A DNA stretch of 11,121 nt from Methanobacterium sp. PtaU1.Bin242 (GCA_002067565.1 MVQZ01000301.1:1-11121); one strand, 5' to 3'. Positions 1 to 6,664 are shown, counted from the first letter of the stretch. Numbers and translations are program-made. The notes: generated by a model not told the origin, from the sequence alone.

Positions 1-1
1 G

Positions 2-163
2 GCAGTCAAAGCTAAACTTGATGAATATGGTATTGAAGTATCACGAAATGAACTATGTGAAATAGTGGAAAAAGTTAAAATACAACGAGAAAAAGGTAAA
101 TATATTAATGATGATCTCTTCAATAAAATAGTAAGGTCTGTTCGAGGTCCGGTAGACCTGTAA
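2..163 (+). CDS. aksA: Homocitrate synthase family protein, C-terminal end only (probable AksA)
   Basis: An open frame enters from the left edge and stops at TAA 161-163, leaving 53 residues. It begins AVKAKLDEYGIEV and continues through a charged, helix-forming stretch (EIVEKVK). This resembles the C-terminal communication region of the 2-isopropylmalate, citramalate and homocitrate synthase family (the LeuA/AksA type). In methanogens AksA condenses 2-oxoglutarate with acetyl-CoA and starts the chain elongation to 2-oxosuberate, a precursor of coenzyme B. The next gene encodes an aconitase-type large subunit, the following step of that pathway, which favours AksA over LeuA or CimA. The catalytic barrel lies outside the window, so the exact substrate rests on context alone. 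Confidence 0.7.
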   Translation, partial: AVKAKLDEYGIEVSRNELCEIVEKVKIQREKGKYINDDLFNKIVRSVRGPVDL

Positions 164-185
164 CAGATACATTAAATAATAGACA

Positions 186-217
186 TTTATAATAATCTTG
201 AATTATCTATTTTTTTT
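186..217 (+). promoter_or_regulatory. TATA-like element and T8 tract between aksA and hacA
   Basis: The 81-nt gap holds a TATA-like TTTATAATA at 186-194 and a run of eight T at 210-217. The T run could end the aksA transcript, as archaeal polymerase terminates at U tracts. The TATA-like element would place a new start near 215, ahead of hacA. Both are weak calls. Read-through from aksA is equally possible. Confidence 0.35.
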
Positions 218-244
218 GAAAAGAATTAACTGGATAGAGTTTAT

Positions 245-1489
245 ATGAACATCACTGAAAAAATTCTTGCCAGAGCCTCTGGCAGTGAGGAAGTCCATCC
301 TGGAGAAATTGTGGAATCCCGGGTGGATCTGGCCATGAGCCATGATGGAACATCACCACCCACCATTAATACCTTTCGTAAAATTGCAAAGAAGGTATGG
401 AATCCTGATAAAATTGTTATAGTTTTTGATCATAATCTTCCAGCCAACAACATTGGATCAGCTGAATTCCAGAAGATAACCAGGAAATTTGCCATAGAGC
501 AGGAAATAAAAAAGATTTACACCCATGGAGAAGGTATCTGCCATCAGGTGCTAACGGAAAAGGGTTTGATTAAACCGGGAGAAGTGGTGGTGGGTGCTGA
601 TTCCCATACCTGCACCTACGGTGCATTCGGTGCATTTGCCACAGGTATGGGAGCTACAGACATGGCTATGGTTTATGCCACAGGCAAAACCTGGTTCATG
701 GTCCCGGAATCATTCAAAATAACTGTAAACGGCACACTGGAAAACTATGTAACTGCTAAGGATCTTATTTTGAACATAATCGGTGAGATAGGTTCTTTTG
801 GCGCGGCTTACAGAGCTTTGGAGTTTAAAGGTCAAACAATTGAAAATATGGATGTTTCAGGTAGATTGACCATGTGTAATATGGCTGTAGAAAGCGGAGC
901 TAAAAATGGTATTATGGAACCCAACACCGCTACTTTAAACTATTTAAAAAATCGTGGCGTAAGCTCATTTGAAGTTTTCAGATCTGATGAAGACTCGGAA
1001 TATGAAAGAGAATACTATTTTGAAGTGGATGAACTAGAACCCCAGATTGCCTGTCCCCATAATGTGGATAATGTTCATCCTATCTCACAAGTTAAATGTA
1101 CCAGTATTGACCAGGCATTTATTGGTTCCTGTACCAACGGTAGGCTGGAAGATTTGCAGATGGCAGCAAAAATCCTCAATGGCAAGAAGGTGGATGATAA
1201 CGTGAGACTCATAGTGGTTCCTGCTTCAAAACAAATATACCTTGATGCCCTACATCAGGGAATAATAGAAACCTTCATAAATGCCGGTGCTATTTTATGT
1301 AACCCTGGTTGTGGGCCATGTTTAGGAGCACATATGGGTGTAATCGGTCGGGATGAGGTTTGCATATCCACCACCAATCGTAACTTCGTGGGTAGAATGG
1401 GAGACCCCCATTCAGAGGTGTATCTGGCTAATCCAGCTGTGGTGGCTTCCTCAGCTATCGCAGGGGAAATAATGGATCCAAGAGACTAG
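245..1489 (+). CDS. hacA: Methanogen homoaconitase large subunit (3-isopropylmalate dehydratase family)
   Basis: This 414-aa protein has full family length. It carries the aconitase-type [4Fe-4S] ligands: Cys296 in FIGSCTNGR, and Cys356 and Cys359 in NPGCGPC. Other family signatures are DHNLPA (62-67), GADSHT (117-122) and TTNRNFVGRMGD near the C-terminus. With a separate small subunit (HacB/AksE, not in this window) it should isomerise (R)-homocitrate and its longer homologues through the unsaturated intermediates, in the cytosolic route to 2-oxosuberate and coenzyme B. LeuC in leucine synthesis is the close alternative. Position directly after an AksA-like gene argues for HacA. The start at 245 gives the family N-terminus (MNITEKILARASG), though the upstream ribosome binding site is weak. 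It is followed after 10 nt by a DUF98 gene. Confidence 0.85.
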   Translation: MNITEKILARASGSEEVHPGEIVESRVDLAMSHDGTSPPTINTFRKIAKKVWNPDKIVIVFDHNLPANNIGSAEFQKITRKFAIEQEIKKIYTHGEGICHQVLTEKGLIKPGEVVVGADSHTCTYGAFGAFATGMGATDMAMVYATGKTWFMVPESFKITVNGTLENYVTAKDLILNIIGEIGSFGAAYRALEFKGQTIENMDVSGRLTMCNMAVESGAKNGIMEPNTATLNYLKNRGVSSFEVFRSDEDSEYEREYYFEVDELEPQIACPHNVDNVHPISQVKCTSIDQAFIGSCTNGRLEDLQMAAKILNGKKVDDNVRLIVVPASKQIYLDALHQGIIETFINAGAILCNPGCGPCLGAHMGVIGRDEVCISTTNRNFVGRMGDPHSEVYLANPAVVASSAIAGEIMDPRD

Positions 1490-1492
1490 GAG
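1488..1492 (+). promoter_or_regulatory. Shine-Dalgarno AGGAG overlapping the hacA stop codon
   Basis: AGGAG overlaps the hacA stop (TAG 1487-1489) and sits 7 nt before the next ATG at 1500. This fixes that start and suggests translational coupling of the two genes. Confidence 0.7.
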
Positions 1493-1499
1493 AATTCAC

Positions 1500-2033
1500 A
1501 TGGAACAGAATATTTTTGATGGCATCAAAGAAATCGAAAAAACTGCAGGAAAATTATCCAGCGCACAGAAAATACTTCTAACAACAGATGGCTCCGTAAC
1601 TGCCATACTGGATGTTTTAAAAGGTCATGTGGATATTAATACTCTGGTGCAGGAATTTATCCCTGCAGATGAAGAAATGGCCAAAAATCTAGACATAGAA
1701 AAGGGTGAAACTGTAAACTACCGGGTGGTGGTAATAAGAAGTAACGAACCTCTTATATATGCCATGTCCCTGGTTCCCCTGAAAAGGCTTGATAACGACT
1801 TTAAAGAGGATCTCATAAGGGCTGATATACCCATTGGACGAATTCTTAAAAAACACAATATTGAATCTAGAAGGGAAATAAAATCCGTATATGTGGAAGA
1901 TGTTAACGAAGTACTATCCGATATTTTCAAAACCACATCTCCTATGCTGAGTAGAACCTATAATATAATTCATCATGATGAAATCCTTATATGGTTAAAA
2001 GAAACTTTTCCATACAGTTTATTTAGAGAATAG
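1500..2033 (+). CDS. Chorismate pyruvate-lyase-like protein (DUF98 / Rv2949c family)
   Basis: The protein has 177 aa and no signal peptide or membrane segment. It matches the DUF98 family (Pfam: chorismate pyruvate-lyase, Rv2949c-like), named after the mycobacterial enzyme that makes 4-hydroxybenzoate from chorismate. Two segments line up with bacterial UbiC. The strand pair NYRVVVIRSNEPLIYAMSLVP (split here as residues 73-83 and 84-93) carries Arg75 where UbiC has its product-binding arginine. The C-terminal ILIWLKETFP has Glu168 where UbiC has its catalytic glutamate. In methanogens 4-hydroxybenzoate is a reported precursor of the aryl part of methanopterin, which would be a natural role. 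That is inference. It lies 10 nt after hacA and 46 nt before fen, so it is probably co-transcribed with hacA. Confidence 0.72.
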   Translation: MEQNIFDGIKEIEKTAGKLSSAQKILLTTDGSVTAILDVLKGHVDINTLVQEFIPADEEMAKNLDIEKGETVNYRVVVIRSNEPLIYAMSLVPLKRLDNDFKEDLIRADIPIGRILKKHNIESRREIKSVYVEDVNEVLSDIFKTTSPMLSRTYNIIHHDEILIWLKETFPYSLFRE

Positions 2034-2068
2034 AAGTTTTTATCAATTCTGATTCCTATAATTTATTT

Positions 2069-2074
2069 GGTGAG
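2069..2074 (+). promoter_or_regulatory. Shine-Dalgarno GGTGAG of fen
   Basis: GGTGAG sits 5 nt before ATG 2080. It supports that start, which gives the family-typical MGVKFRDI N-terminus. Confidence 0.65.
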
Positions 2075-2079
2075 TTAAA

Positions 2080-3066
2080 ATGGGAGTTAAATTCAGGGAC
2101 ATTATTACCACTGAATCTATAAAATTTGAGAATTTAGAAGGTAAAGTAGTGGCATTAGATGCAGCCAACATCATATACCAGTTCCTTTCCAGCATAAGAC
2201 AGGCAGATGGCACTCCACTTATGGATCATAGAGGAAAAGTAACCTCACATTTCAGTGGAATATTATACCGAACCACATCACTGATTGAAAAGGGAATAAA
2301 ACCAGTTTATGTTTTCGATGGAGCATCCAGTGATCTTAAAAAGAGCACCCAAAAGAAAAGGAGTGAAATTAAAAAAGAATCCCATAAAAAGTGGAAAGAA
2401 GCCCTGGATGAGGGTAGGATTGAAGATGCCCGTAAATTTGCTGTGAGAACCTCTCGGATGTCACCGGAGATCGTGTCTGGATCAAAAAAACTCCTGGAAC
2501 TAATGGGAATCCCATATATACAAGCTAAAGGTGAAGGAGAAGCACAGGCATCTTACATGGTGGAGAAGGGTGATGCTTGGTGTGTGGGTTCGCAGGATTA
2601 CGATTGTATGCTCTTTGGAGCTACCCGTATGATTAAAAACTTAACCATCACCGGAGGAAAGGCAAATTTAGAGCTTATAACCCTTAAAAAAGTATTAGAT
2701 GAGCTGGATATAAGAAGAGAACAGCTGGTTGATGTGGCCATACTGGTGGGAACTGATTTTAATGAGGGTATAAAGGGAATAGGCGCTAAAAAAGGTTTAA
2801 ATCTCATAAAAAAATATGGAGATCTATTTAAAGTACTGGAACATTTAAAAGTAGATCTGGAAGTTGATCCCCACCTCTTAAGGGATATCTTCTTAAAACA
2901 TGATCTTACATCAGATTACCAACTTAAATGGAAAACACCAGACAAAGAGGAGATTATTGAATTTTTAGCCGGAGAACATGATTTCTCAGAAGACAGAGTG
3001 AGTAACGCCCTGGATAAACTTAAAAAAATTGACAACAGCCAGAGCAGTCTGGAAAAATGGTTTTAG
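2080..3066 (+). CDS. fen: Flap endonuclease 1 (FEN1/XPG family)
   Basis: This 328-aa protein is an archaeal FEN1, which removes 5' flaps during Okazaki fragment maturation and repair. The metal-binding acids are in place: Asp27 (ALDAAN), Asp80 (VFDG), Glu152 and Glu154 (GEGEAQASY), Asp173 and Asp175 (SQDYDCM) and Asp226 (VGTDFNEG). The N-terminal nuclease block is followed by the helical arch with the basic run KKSTQKKRSEIKK (87-99). A helix-hairpin-helix follows Asp226 (IKGIGAKKG). The last eight residues, QSSLEKWF, are a canonical PCNA-interacting box, so the protein is complete at the C-terminus and should ride on the sliding clamp. The start is supported by GGTGAG. It ends the + strand gene group and converges with the DUF2119 genes across 25 nt. 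Confidence 0.96.
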   Translation: MGVKFRDIITTESIKFENLEGKVVALDAANIIYQFLSSIRQADGTPLMDHRGKVTSHFSGILYRTTSLIEKGIKPVYVFDGASSDLKKSTQKKRSEIKKESHKKWKEALDEGRIEDARKFAVRTSRMSPEIVSGSKKLLELMGIPYIQAKGEGEAQASYMVEKGDAWCVGSQDYDCMLFGATRMIKNLTITGGKANLELITLKKVLDELDIRREQLVDVAILVGTDFNEGIKGIGAKKGLNLIKKYGDLFKVLEHLKVDLEVDPHLLRDIFLKHDLTSDYQLKWKTPDKEEIIEFLAGEHDFSEDRVSNALDKLKKIDNSQSSLEKWF

Positions 3067-3077
3067 ACCAACTTTTT

Positions 3078-3090
3078 AAAAAAAAGGTTG
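3078..3090 (-). terminator. U8-type terminator after the ahcY-DUF2119 operon
   Basis: On the - strand, just after the stop at 3092, the sequence reads CAACC followed by eight T (3085-3078). The CAAC at 3069-3072 and GTTG at 3087-3090 allow a short AT-rich hairpin with one G-T wobble. The + strand side has only five T, so the site favours termination of the - strand transcript. Confidence 0.5.
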
Positions 3091-3091
3091 A

Positions 3092-3700
3092 TCAAAAAGG
3101 AGGATAATCCCCAAAAATCTCCCATGCATACTTTTGAGAGGTTTCAACTTGTTCCGGGTATATCTTTCTTGCCTTATCTTCCAAGTCTTTTCTGTTTTTT
3201 GCCCCAGCCAAAACCTTTAAAAAACTGGTGTAAAGTTCTAAAGTATCATTAAATGGGGAACATGGCATTTCCAGAGTGATACAGATATCTTCTTTCCTGA
3301 AAACTGTGGTTCTGATCTGCGGAGATACCGAACCTATGAGAACATCCTTTTCCAGTTCTATCAAAGGGGGAACTCCCACTCTGTTTTTGCGATCTATTTC
3401 AGTAAGCAGGGTATAGTTTTCCGGCTTATAGCAGTGCAGTTCAATGTACATATCCGGCTGGTAATGGTTGATCAGGTATAAAATTTCTTTACCAATCTTT
3501 GATTCGTAGTATAGGGGATTTAAAGTGCTGATATATTTGCTTTCATCGCAGTTATAAATAACCAGATTTCCTTCCTTTACATCCTCATCAGATATTCTCT
3601 TAAGGGCTTTGATGGTACTTAATCCTTCTTTACCATGAACCCCACCTATAAAAAGACGTTTAAGTCCTGGTCCTTTGTCAATTATTTTAAAAAATCCCAT
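3092..3700 (-). CDS. DUF2119 protein, downstream paralogue (complete metal-site motifs)
   Basis: This 202-aa protein belongs to the DUF2119 family of archaeal, mainly methanogen, proteins of unknown function. It has no signal peptide or membrane helix. Three motifs stand out: IGGVHGKEG (18-26, His22 and Glu25), YIELHCY (85-91, His89) and LEMPC (143-147, Glu144). Their order and spacing recall the H-x-x-E ... H zinc site and catalytic glutamate of the M14 carboxypeptidase / AstE-AspA group. A small metal-dependent amidohydrolase is therefore a reasonable guess, not an established fact. The ATG at 3698-3700 follows the stop codon of the upstream paralogue directly (TAG then ATG). It has a GGTGG ribosome binding site inside that gene, so the two are translationally coupled. 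It is the last gene of the ahcY operon. Confidence 0.82.
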   Translation of the reverse strand: MGFFKIIDKGPGLKRLFIGGVHGKEGLSTIKALKRISDEDVKEGNLVIYNCDESKYISTLNPLYYESKIGKEILYLINHYQPDMYIELHCYKPENYTLLTEIDRKNRVGVPPLIELEKDVLIGSVSPQIRTTVFRKEDICITLEMPCSPFNDTLELYTSFLKVLAGAKNRKDLEDKARKIYPEQVETSQKYAWEIFGDYPPF

Positions 3701-4522
3701 CTATCCCACCGACGCCCATGAACTATCCGGTAGAAAATCAGAATTATGGTCTTTATAAAGCAGAAATGCCTGTAAAATGAGTTCTGCCTGCTTTGAAGTA
3801 ATAGAAATATTCATTTGAGAAGCTTTTTTCATTATCGCATCTCTGTTGGTTTTAAAATTTCTTAAATCATTATCTTTCATCAGTTCCCATTGTATTTCTT
3901 TAAAAAGTCTAACAAAATTATCTGAAAATTCAAAAAAGTATTCACTTGCTTTTTTTACTGCAGAGGGATATTTATACTCCAGTTTTTTTAGTATTTCAAA
4001 ACGGTTTTTTGATCCTATCACCATGTCTAATACATCCAAATAAGTTCCCATGGAGTCAGTTGATGGATTACATGGCATTTCCAGCATGAATGAGAAGTCA
4101 TATTTATCAAAAAAAGTGATTCTGATTAAAGGTGATATGGATCCTATTAAAACTTTATTTTCAAGCTCTATTAAAGGAGGTACACCATCTTTATATCTTC
4201 TTTCAGTATCAATAAGCTTATTATAGTTTTCTTTTCTATAGCAGTGCAGTTCTAAGTAAATATCGGGATTATATTTATTAATTAAAGCTAATGCTCTTTT
4301 CCCGGTTTTAGATGTGTAGTATTCTCTTTTCAGGGTGCTGATATATTCACTGGTAGGGCAGTTGATCATAATCAATTTTCCATCATATAGGGAATATTCA
4401 GATATCCTTTTTAAAGCATTTATCGTGGTATTACCTTCATTACCACGAACTCCCCCTATAAAAAGACGGGTGGGGCCTTCGCCCCCATCAATAACCCTGT
4501 TATAAACTATAAACCCCCCTAT
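3701..4522 (-). CDS. DUF2119 protein, upstream paralogue with non-canonical start and His-to-Arg change
   Basis: The frame is open from the stop at 3701 back to 4522 (273 codons). It aligns throughout with the neighbouring 202-aa paralogue (for example RLFIGGVRGNEG against RLFIGGVHGKEG, ALKRIS, YISTL, PPLIELE, LEMPC). Homology therefore proves coding upstream of the first conventional start codon, TTG at 4373-4375. No ATG, GTG or TTG occurs in frame before it. An in-frame TAA lies at 4523-4525, so the start must be ATA 4520-4522, which sits where the paralogue has its ATG (IGGF against MGFF), or another unusual codon. Residue 26 is Arg where the paralogue has the putative metal ligand His22. 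His93 and Glu148 remain. It has about 65 extra C-terminal residues that are helical and charged. It lies 11 nt after ahcY, and coupling to that gene could help initiation. It could be a decaying or repurposed paralogue. Confidence 0.78.
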   Translation of the reverse strand: MGGFIVYNRVIDGGEGPTRLFIGGVRGNEGNTTINALKRISEYSLYDGKLIMINCPTSEYISTLKREYYTSKTGKRALALINKYNPDIYLELHCYRKENYNKLIDTERRYKDGVPPLIELENKVLIGSISPLIRITFFDKYDFSFMLEMPCNPSTDSMGTYLDVLDMVIGSKNRFEILKKLEYKYPSAVKKASEYFFEFSDNFVRLFKEIQWELMKDNDLRNFKTNRDAIMKKASQMNISITSKQAELILQAFLLYKDHNSDFLPDSSWASVG

Positions 4523-4533
4523 TTAGGGTAGTT

Positions 4534-5787
4534 TCAGGTTCCCTGTTCCCATCCTTCAAGATATTCTTTCTGTTCGGTGGTTAATTCATCTATTTCTATT
4601 CCCATAGCCCCTAATTTGAGTTCTGCAACGTATTTATCTGTTTCATCAGGAGTTTTATAAACTCCTACCTCCAAATCATTATCCAACAGGTATTTAACTG
4701 ATAACGCTTGCATAGCAAAGCTCAGATCCATTATCTCTGCTGGATGACCCTGTCCTCGCTCACCAGCAAGGTTTACCAGCCTACCTTCAGCAAGTAGATA
4801 AACTTTACGACCATCTTCCAAGACGTACTGGTCGATATCTGGTTTTATTTTTTCCTGACTTGTGGACATTTCTTCCAGGTCCTTTTGATTTATTTCCACA
4901 TTGAAATGACCGGAATTTGCCATTATACAGCCATTTTTTATGTATTTAAAATCATTACCAGAAACAACATCCAAATTCCCCGTAGCGGTGATTAACAAAT
5001 CCGCATGTTTAACTGCATCCTGAACCTTCATAACCCTGTAACCATCCATTCTCGCTTCTAAAGCCCGTATGGGATCTATTTCTGTTACTATGACATTGGC
5101 CCCTAAACCCTGAGCTCTCATAGCTATTCCTCGGCCGCACCATCCATAACCACAAATAACAATGGTTTTACCGGCGATTAGAACGTTGGTAGAGCCCATA
5201 ATAGAATCAAATGTAGATTGGCCAGTGCCATAACGATTATCAAATAGATATTTTGTATAAGCATCATTTACAGCCATTACTGGGAATTTAAGGGCTTTAT
5301 CTTTGTTCATGGCTCTTAATCTATGGATTCCTGTGGTGGTTTCCTCACATGCCCCTCTTATTTTTTCAAGCAGCTCTTTTCTTTCCCTGTGAAGTAAAAA
5401 TATCATGTCTGCTCCGTCATCGATTATAATCTCTGGCTTGTGATCAAGGACCAGGTTGATATTCTGATAGTACTCCTCATTGCTTTCTTCCCTCCAGCCA
5501 TACATGTTCAGACCCATATCCGCTCCTGCGGCTGTTGCATCGTCCTGGGTTGATAATGGATTACAACCAGTCATTGCTACCTCAGCACCACCTGCTTGAA
5601 GTGTCAGGCCTAAATTTATGGTTTTTGGCTCCAAATGTAAGCATGATCCAATGGTTATTCCTTCAAAAGGTTTTTCATCTTCAAATTTCTTTTTTATGTG
5701 CTCCAATACAGGCATGTGTCTTTGAACCCATTCAATTTTCTTTCTGCCCTGGGGTGCCAGGGACATGTCCTTTACATTATAAGTCAT
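4534..5787 (-). CDS. ahcY: S-adenosylhomocysteine / S-inosylhomocysteine hydrolase
   Basis: This 417-aa protein is a full-length archaeal adenosylhomocysteinase. Positions matching the known active site are His51 (CLHLEPKT), Asp124 (IIDDGAD), Glu149 (ACEETTTG), Lys179, Asp183 and Asn184 (TKYLFDN). The NAD-binding loop is GYGWCGRG (213-220). It lacks the C-terminal Lys/Tyr tail of the animal and bacterial enzymes, as usual in archaea. The cytosolic enzyme clears the product of SAM-dependent methylation. In Methanocaldococcus the homologue was reported to prefer S-inosylhomocysteine, with a deaminase acting first, so the true substrate here may be SIH. The start at 5787 is backed by GGTGAG at 5791-5796. 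It heads an operon with two DUF2119 genes, a linkage that hints at a role for DUF2119 near SAM recycling. Confidence 0.94.
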   Translation of the reverse strand: MTYNVKDMSLAPQGRKKIEWVQRHMPVLEHIKKKFEDEKPFEGITIGSCLHLEPKTINLGLTLQAGGAEVAMTGCNPLSTQDDATAAGADMGLNMYGWREESNEEYYQNINLVLDHKPEIIIDDGADMIFLLHRERKELLEKIRGACEETTTGIHRLRAMNKDKALKFPVMAVNDAYTKYLFDNRYGTGQSTFDSIMGSTNVLIAGKTIVICGYGWCGRGIAMRAQGLGANVIVTEIDPIRALEARMDGYRVMKVQDAVKHADLLITATGNLDVVSGNDFKYIKNGCIMANSGHFNVEINQKDLEEMSTSQEKIKPDIDQYVLEDGRKVYLLAEGRLVNLAGERGQGHPAEIMDLSFAMQALSVKYLLDNDLEVGVYKTPDETDKYVAELKLGAMGIEIDELTTEQKEYLEGWEQGT

Positions 5788-5811
5788 CTTCTCACCATTT
5801 ACCGGGTTTTA

Positions 5812-5875
5812 TTTAAGTATAAACTTAAAATTGGTTTTCTAATCAATCTAATCAGTATATCTAATGGTATATAAA
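5812..5875 (-). promoter_or_regulatory. ahcY promoter: TATA box and 7-bp inverted repeat in the leader
   Basis: TTTATATA (5875-5868, - strand) is a good TATA box and predicts a start near 5845-5850. Between that point and the ATG lies a perfect inverted repeat, TTTAAGT at 5812-5818 and ACTTAAA at 5823-5829, with a 4-nt spacer. It could be an operator or a small leader hairpin. Confidence 0.5.
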
Positions 5876-5879
5876 TCTA

Positions 5880-6069
5880 GTGATATAAACAACTTACCCT
5901 TGAATATTTAAAGCTGTTTCTTTAACAATCAAATATCTCCATAAGATTAAGCTATTAATTTGTAATTAATTAGCGATTGTATCTCCAATAAAAAAATAAG
6001 GATTAACCATAATTCTATTTAGAAAAATTTCTAAAATAGTTCTATTTTTTTATGATTATTTAAATAAAA
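5880..6069. other. AT-rich intergenic stretch with CTATTT inverted repeats
   Basis: No gene is seen here. At 6018-6035 there is a perfect inverted repeat (TTTAGAAA, AA, TTTCTAAA), flanked by CTA and TAG. A further overlapping repeat AAAATAG, TT, CTATTTT follows at 6033-6048. A similar CTATTT ... AAATAG arrangement occurs upstream of the MarR gene at 7877-7902. Confidence 0.45.
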
Positions 6070-6232
6070 ATTGAGAAAAAGAATGATAAGTACCTCCCGG
6101 GAGGTGATGGCAATAGGGGTATTATTGAAATCCACCATATAAGTATCCCGGGAGAATTTAGAAGTGGTCCAACACTTCATGAATAGGTGGGGGAGTATAT
6201 TATATTTACTTAATAGGATTTATAGTTAACCC
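6070..6232 (-). ncRNA. Candidate structured small RNA in a GC-rich patch
   Basis: Within very AT-rich DNA this stretch is markedly richer in G and C and can fold. CTCCCGGGA (6094-6102) pairs with TCCCGGGAG (6146-6154). Inside it GGTG (6103-6106) pairs with CACC (6133-6136), and CAATA (6111-6115) with TATTG (6123-6127). A separate hairpin GAAGTG/CACTTC spans 6161-6178. The - strand is favoured because a strong TATA box (TATATATTTA, 6261-6252) predicts a start near 6232, and two T5 tracts (6080-6076 and 6070-6066) follow the stem. No known RNA family is recognised. The strand and the ends are inferred, and each arm of the main stem is itself palindromic, so protein-binding sites are an alternative. 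Confidence 0.35.
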
Positions 6233-6251
6233 ATCCCCTTTGGTGATCTAA

Positions 6252-6261
6252 TAAATATATA
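6252..6261 (-). promoter_or_regulatory. TATA box for the candidate small RNA
   Basis: TATATATTTA on the - strand lies about 20-29 nt before the GC-rich, foldable patch. It would give a start near 6232. Confidence 0.35.
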
Positions 6262-6512
6262 CTATTCAAAAAATTTTAATAATCGAAAAAAAATTTAATC
6301 CTAATTTAAGGACATAAAGCTTTTAAGCGTTTAAAACTCATAAAAAACCTTAAAACATCACATAAATCAAATAATTATTTTTAACCATAAATTTAAACAT
6401 AATTTTGAGAATAGAAAGGGCTAGTGAATTATAATTTCATCAGTTCAACTGTTTTTATTTAATATTCAAAAGAAAAAAAGAGATAATTTTAATTTAATCC
6501 ATTTTTTTGATT
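6262..6512. other. AT-rich intergenic stretch, no gene seen
   Basis: About 250 nt of A/T-rich sequence with homopolymer runs, including a - strand T7 tract at 6479-6473 that may back up the terminator of the 33-aa peptide gene. Nothing here can be supported as coding. Confidence 0.5.
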
Positions 6513-6551
6513 AAAAAATTTAGATAGAAGATTTCAAGGGCGAAATTCTTC
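6513..6551 (-). terminator. Hairpin plus U6 terminator after the 33-aa peptide gene
   Basis: Starting 7 nt after the stop at 6559, - strand GAAG-A-ATTTC (6551-6542) pairs with GAAAT-CTTC (6535-6527), with one bulged A and a 6-nt loop. A T6 tract follows at 6518-6513. It closes the small gene as a separate transcription unit. Confidence 0.5.
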
Positions 6552-6558
6552 TCCTAAA

Positions 6559-6660
6559 TTAACCCGGTAATTGGATATGGAAGTAGGATAATACGAAATT
6601 TAAAAATGCCAGTAAAAATGCATTCCAATCAATACCAGCTAAAAAACCAGCGAGATCCAT
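6559..6660 (-). CDS. 33-aa hydrophobic peptide, member 1 of a tandem small-gene pair
   Basis: This very short gene has an ATG at 6658-6660 and a TAA at 6559-6561. It is preceded by AGGAGGTGA, the full complement expected for an archaeal 16S rRNA 3' end, at ideal spacing. The peptide begins MDLAGFLAGIDW, then runs NAFLLAFLNFVLSYF as one hydrophobic helix (13-27), and ends HIQLPG. It has two Asp and no Lys or Arg. The core A-F-L-N-F-V-L-S-Y-F and the following LP align with the 27-aa gene about 240 nt upstream on the same strand. Both also share the RBS/start block and a promoter block. It has its own TATA box and terminator. The family is not recognised. A membrane-inserted or amphipathic peptide (signal, toxin-like, or a small subunit of a membrane complex) fits. 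The overlapping + strand frame at 6606-6836 lacks these signals. Confidence 0.68.
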   Translation of the reverse strand: MDLAGFLAGIDWNAFLLAFLNFVLSYFHIQLPG

Positions 6661-6664
6661 ATTT

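Noticed and set aside
5535..5816. 93-codon + strand frame opposite the start of ahcY
   Set aside because: Shadow of ahcY, with no RBS and no recognisable family.
6107..6142. 11-codon + strand frame after GGGAGGTG
   Set aside because: The RBS-like sequence touches the ATG with no spacer and is part of a perfect palindrome. The peptide is too short to judge.
6031..6180. 49-codon - strand frame (MKCWTTSKFSRD ... NNHKKIELF) through the GC-rich patch
   Set aside because: No Shine-Dalgarno precedes either ATG, the composition is uneven, and no similarity to the two peptide genes is seen. The patch is better explained by its base-pairing potential, though a small protein is not excluded.
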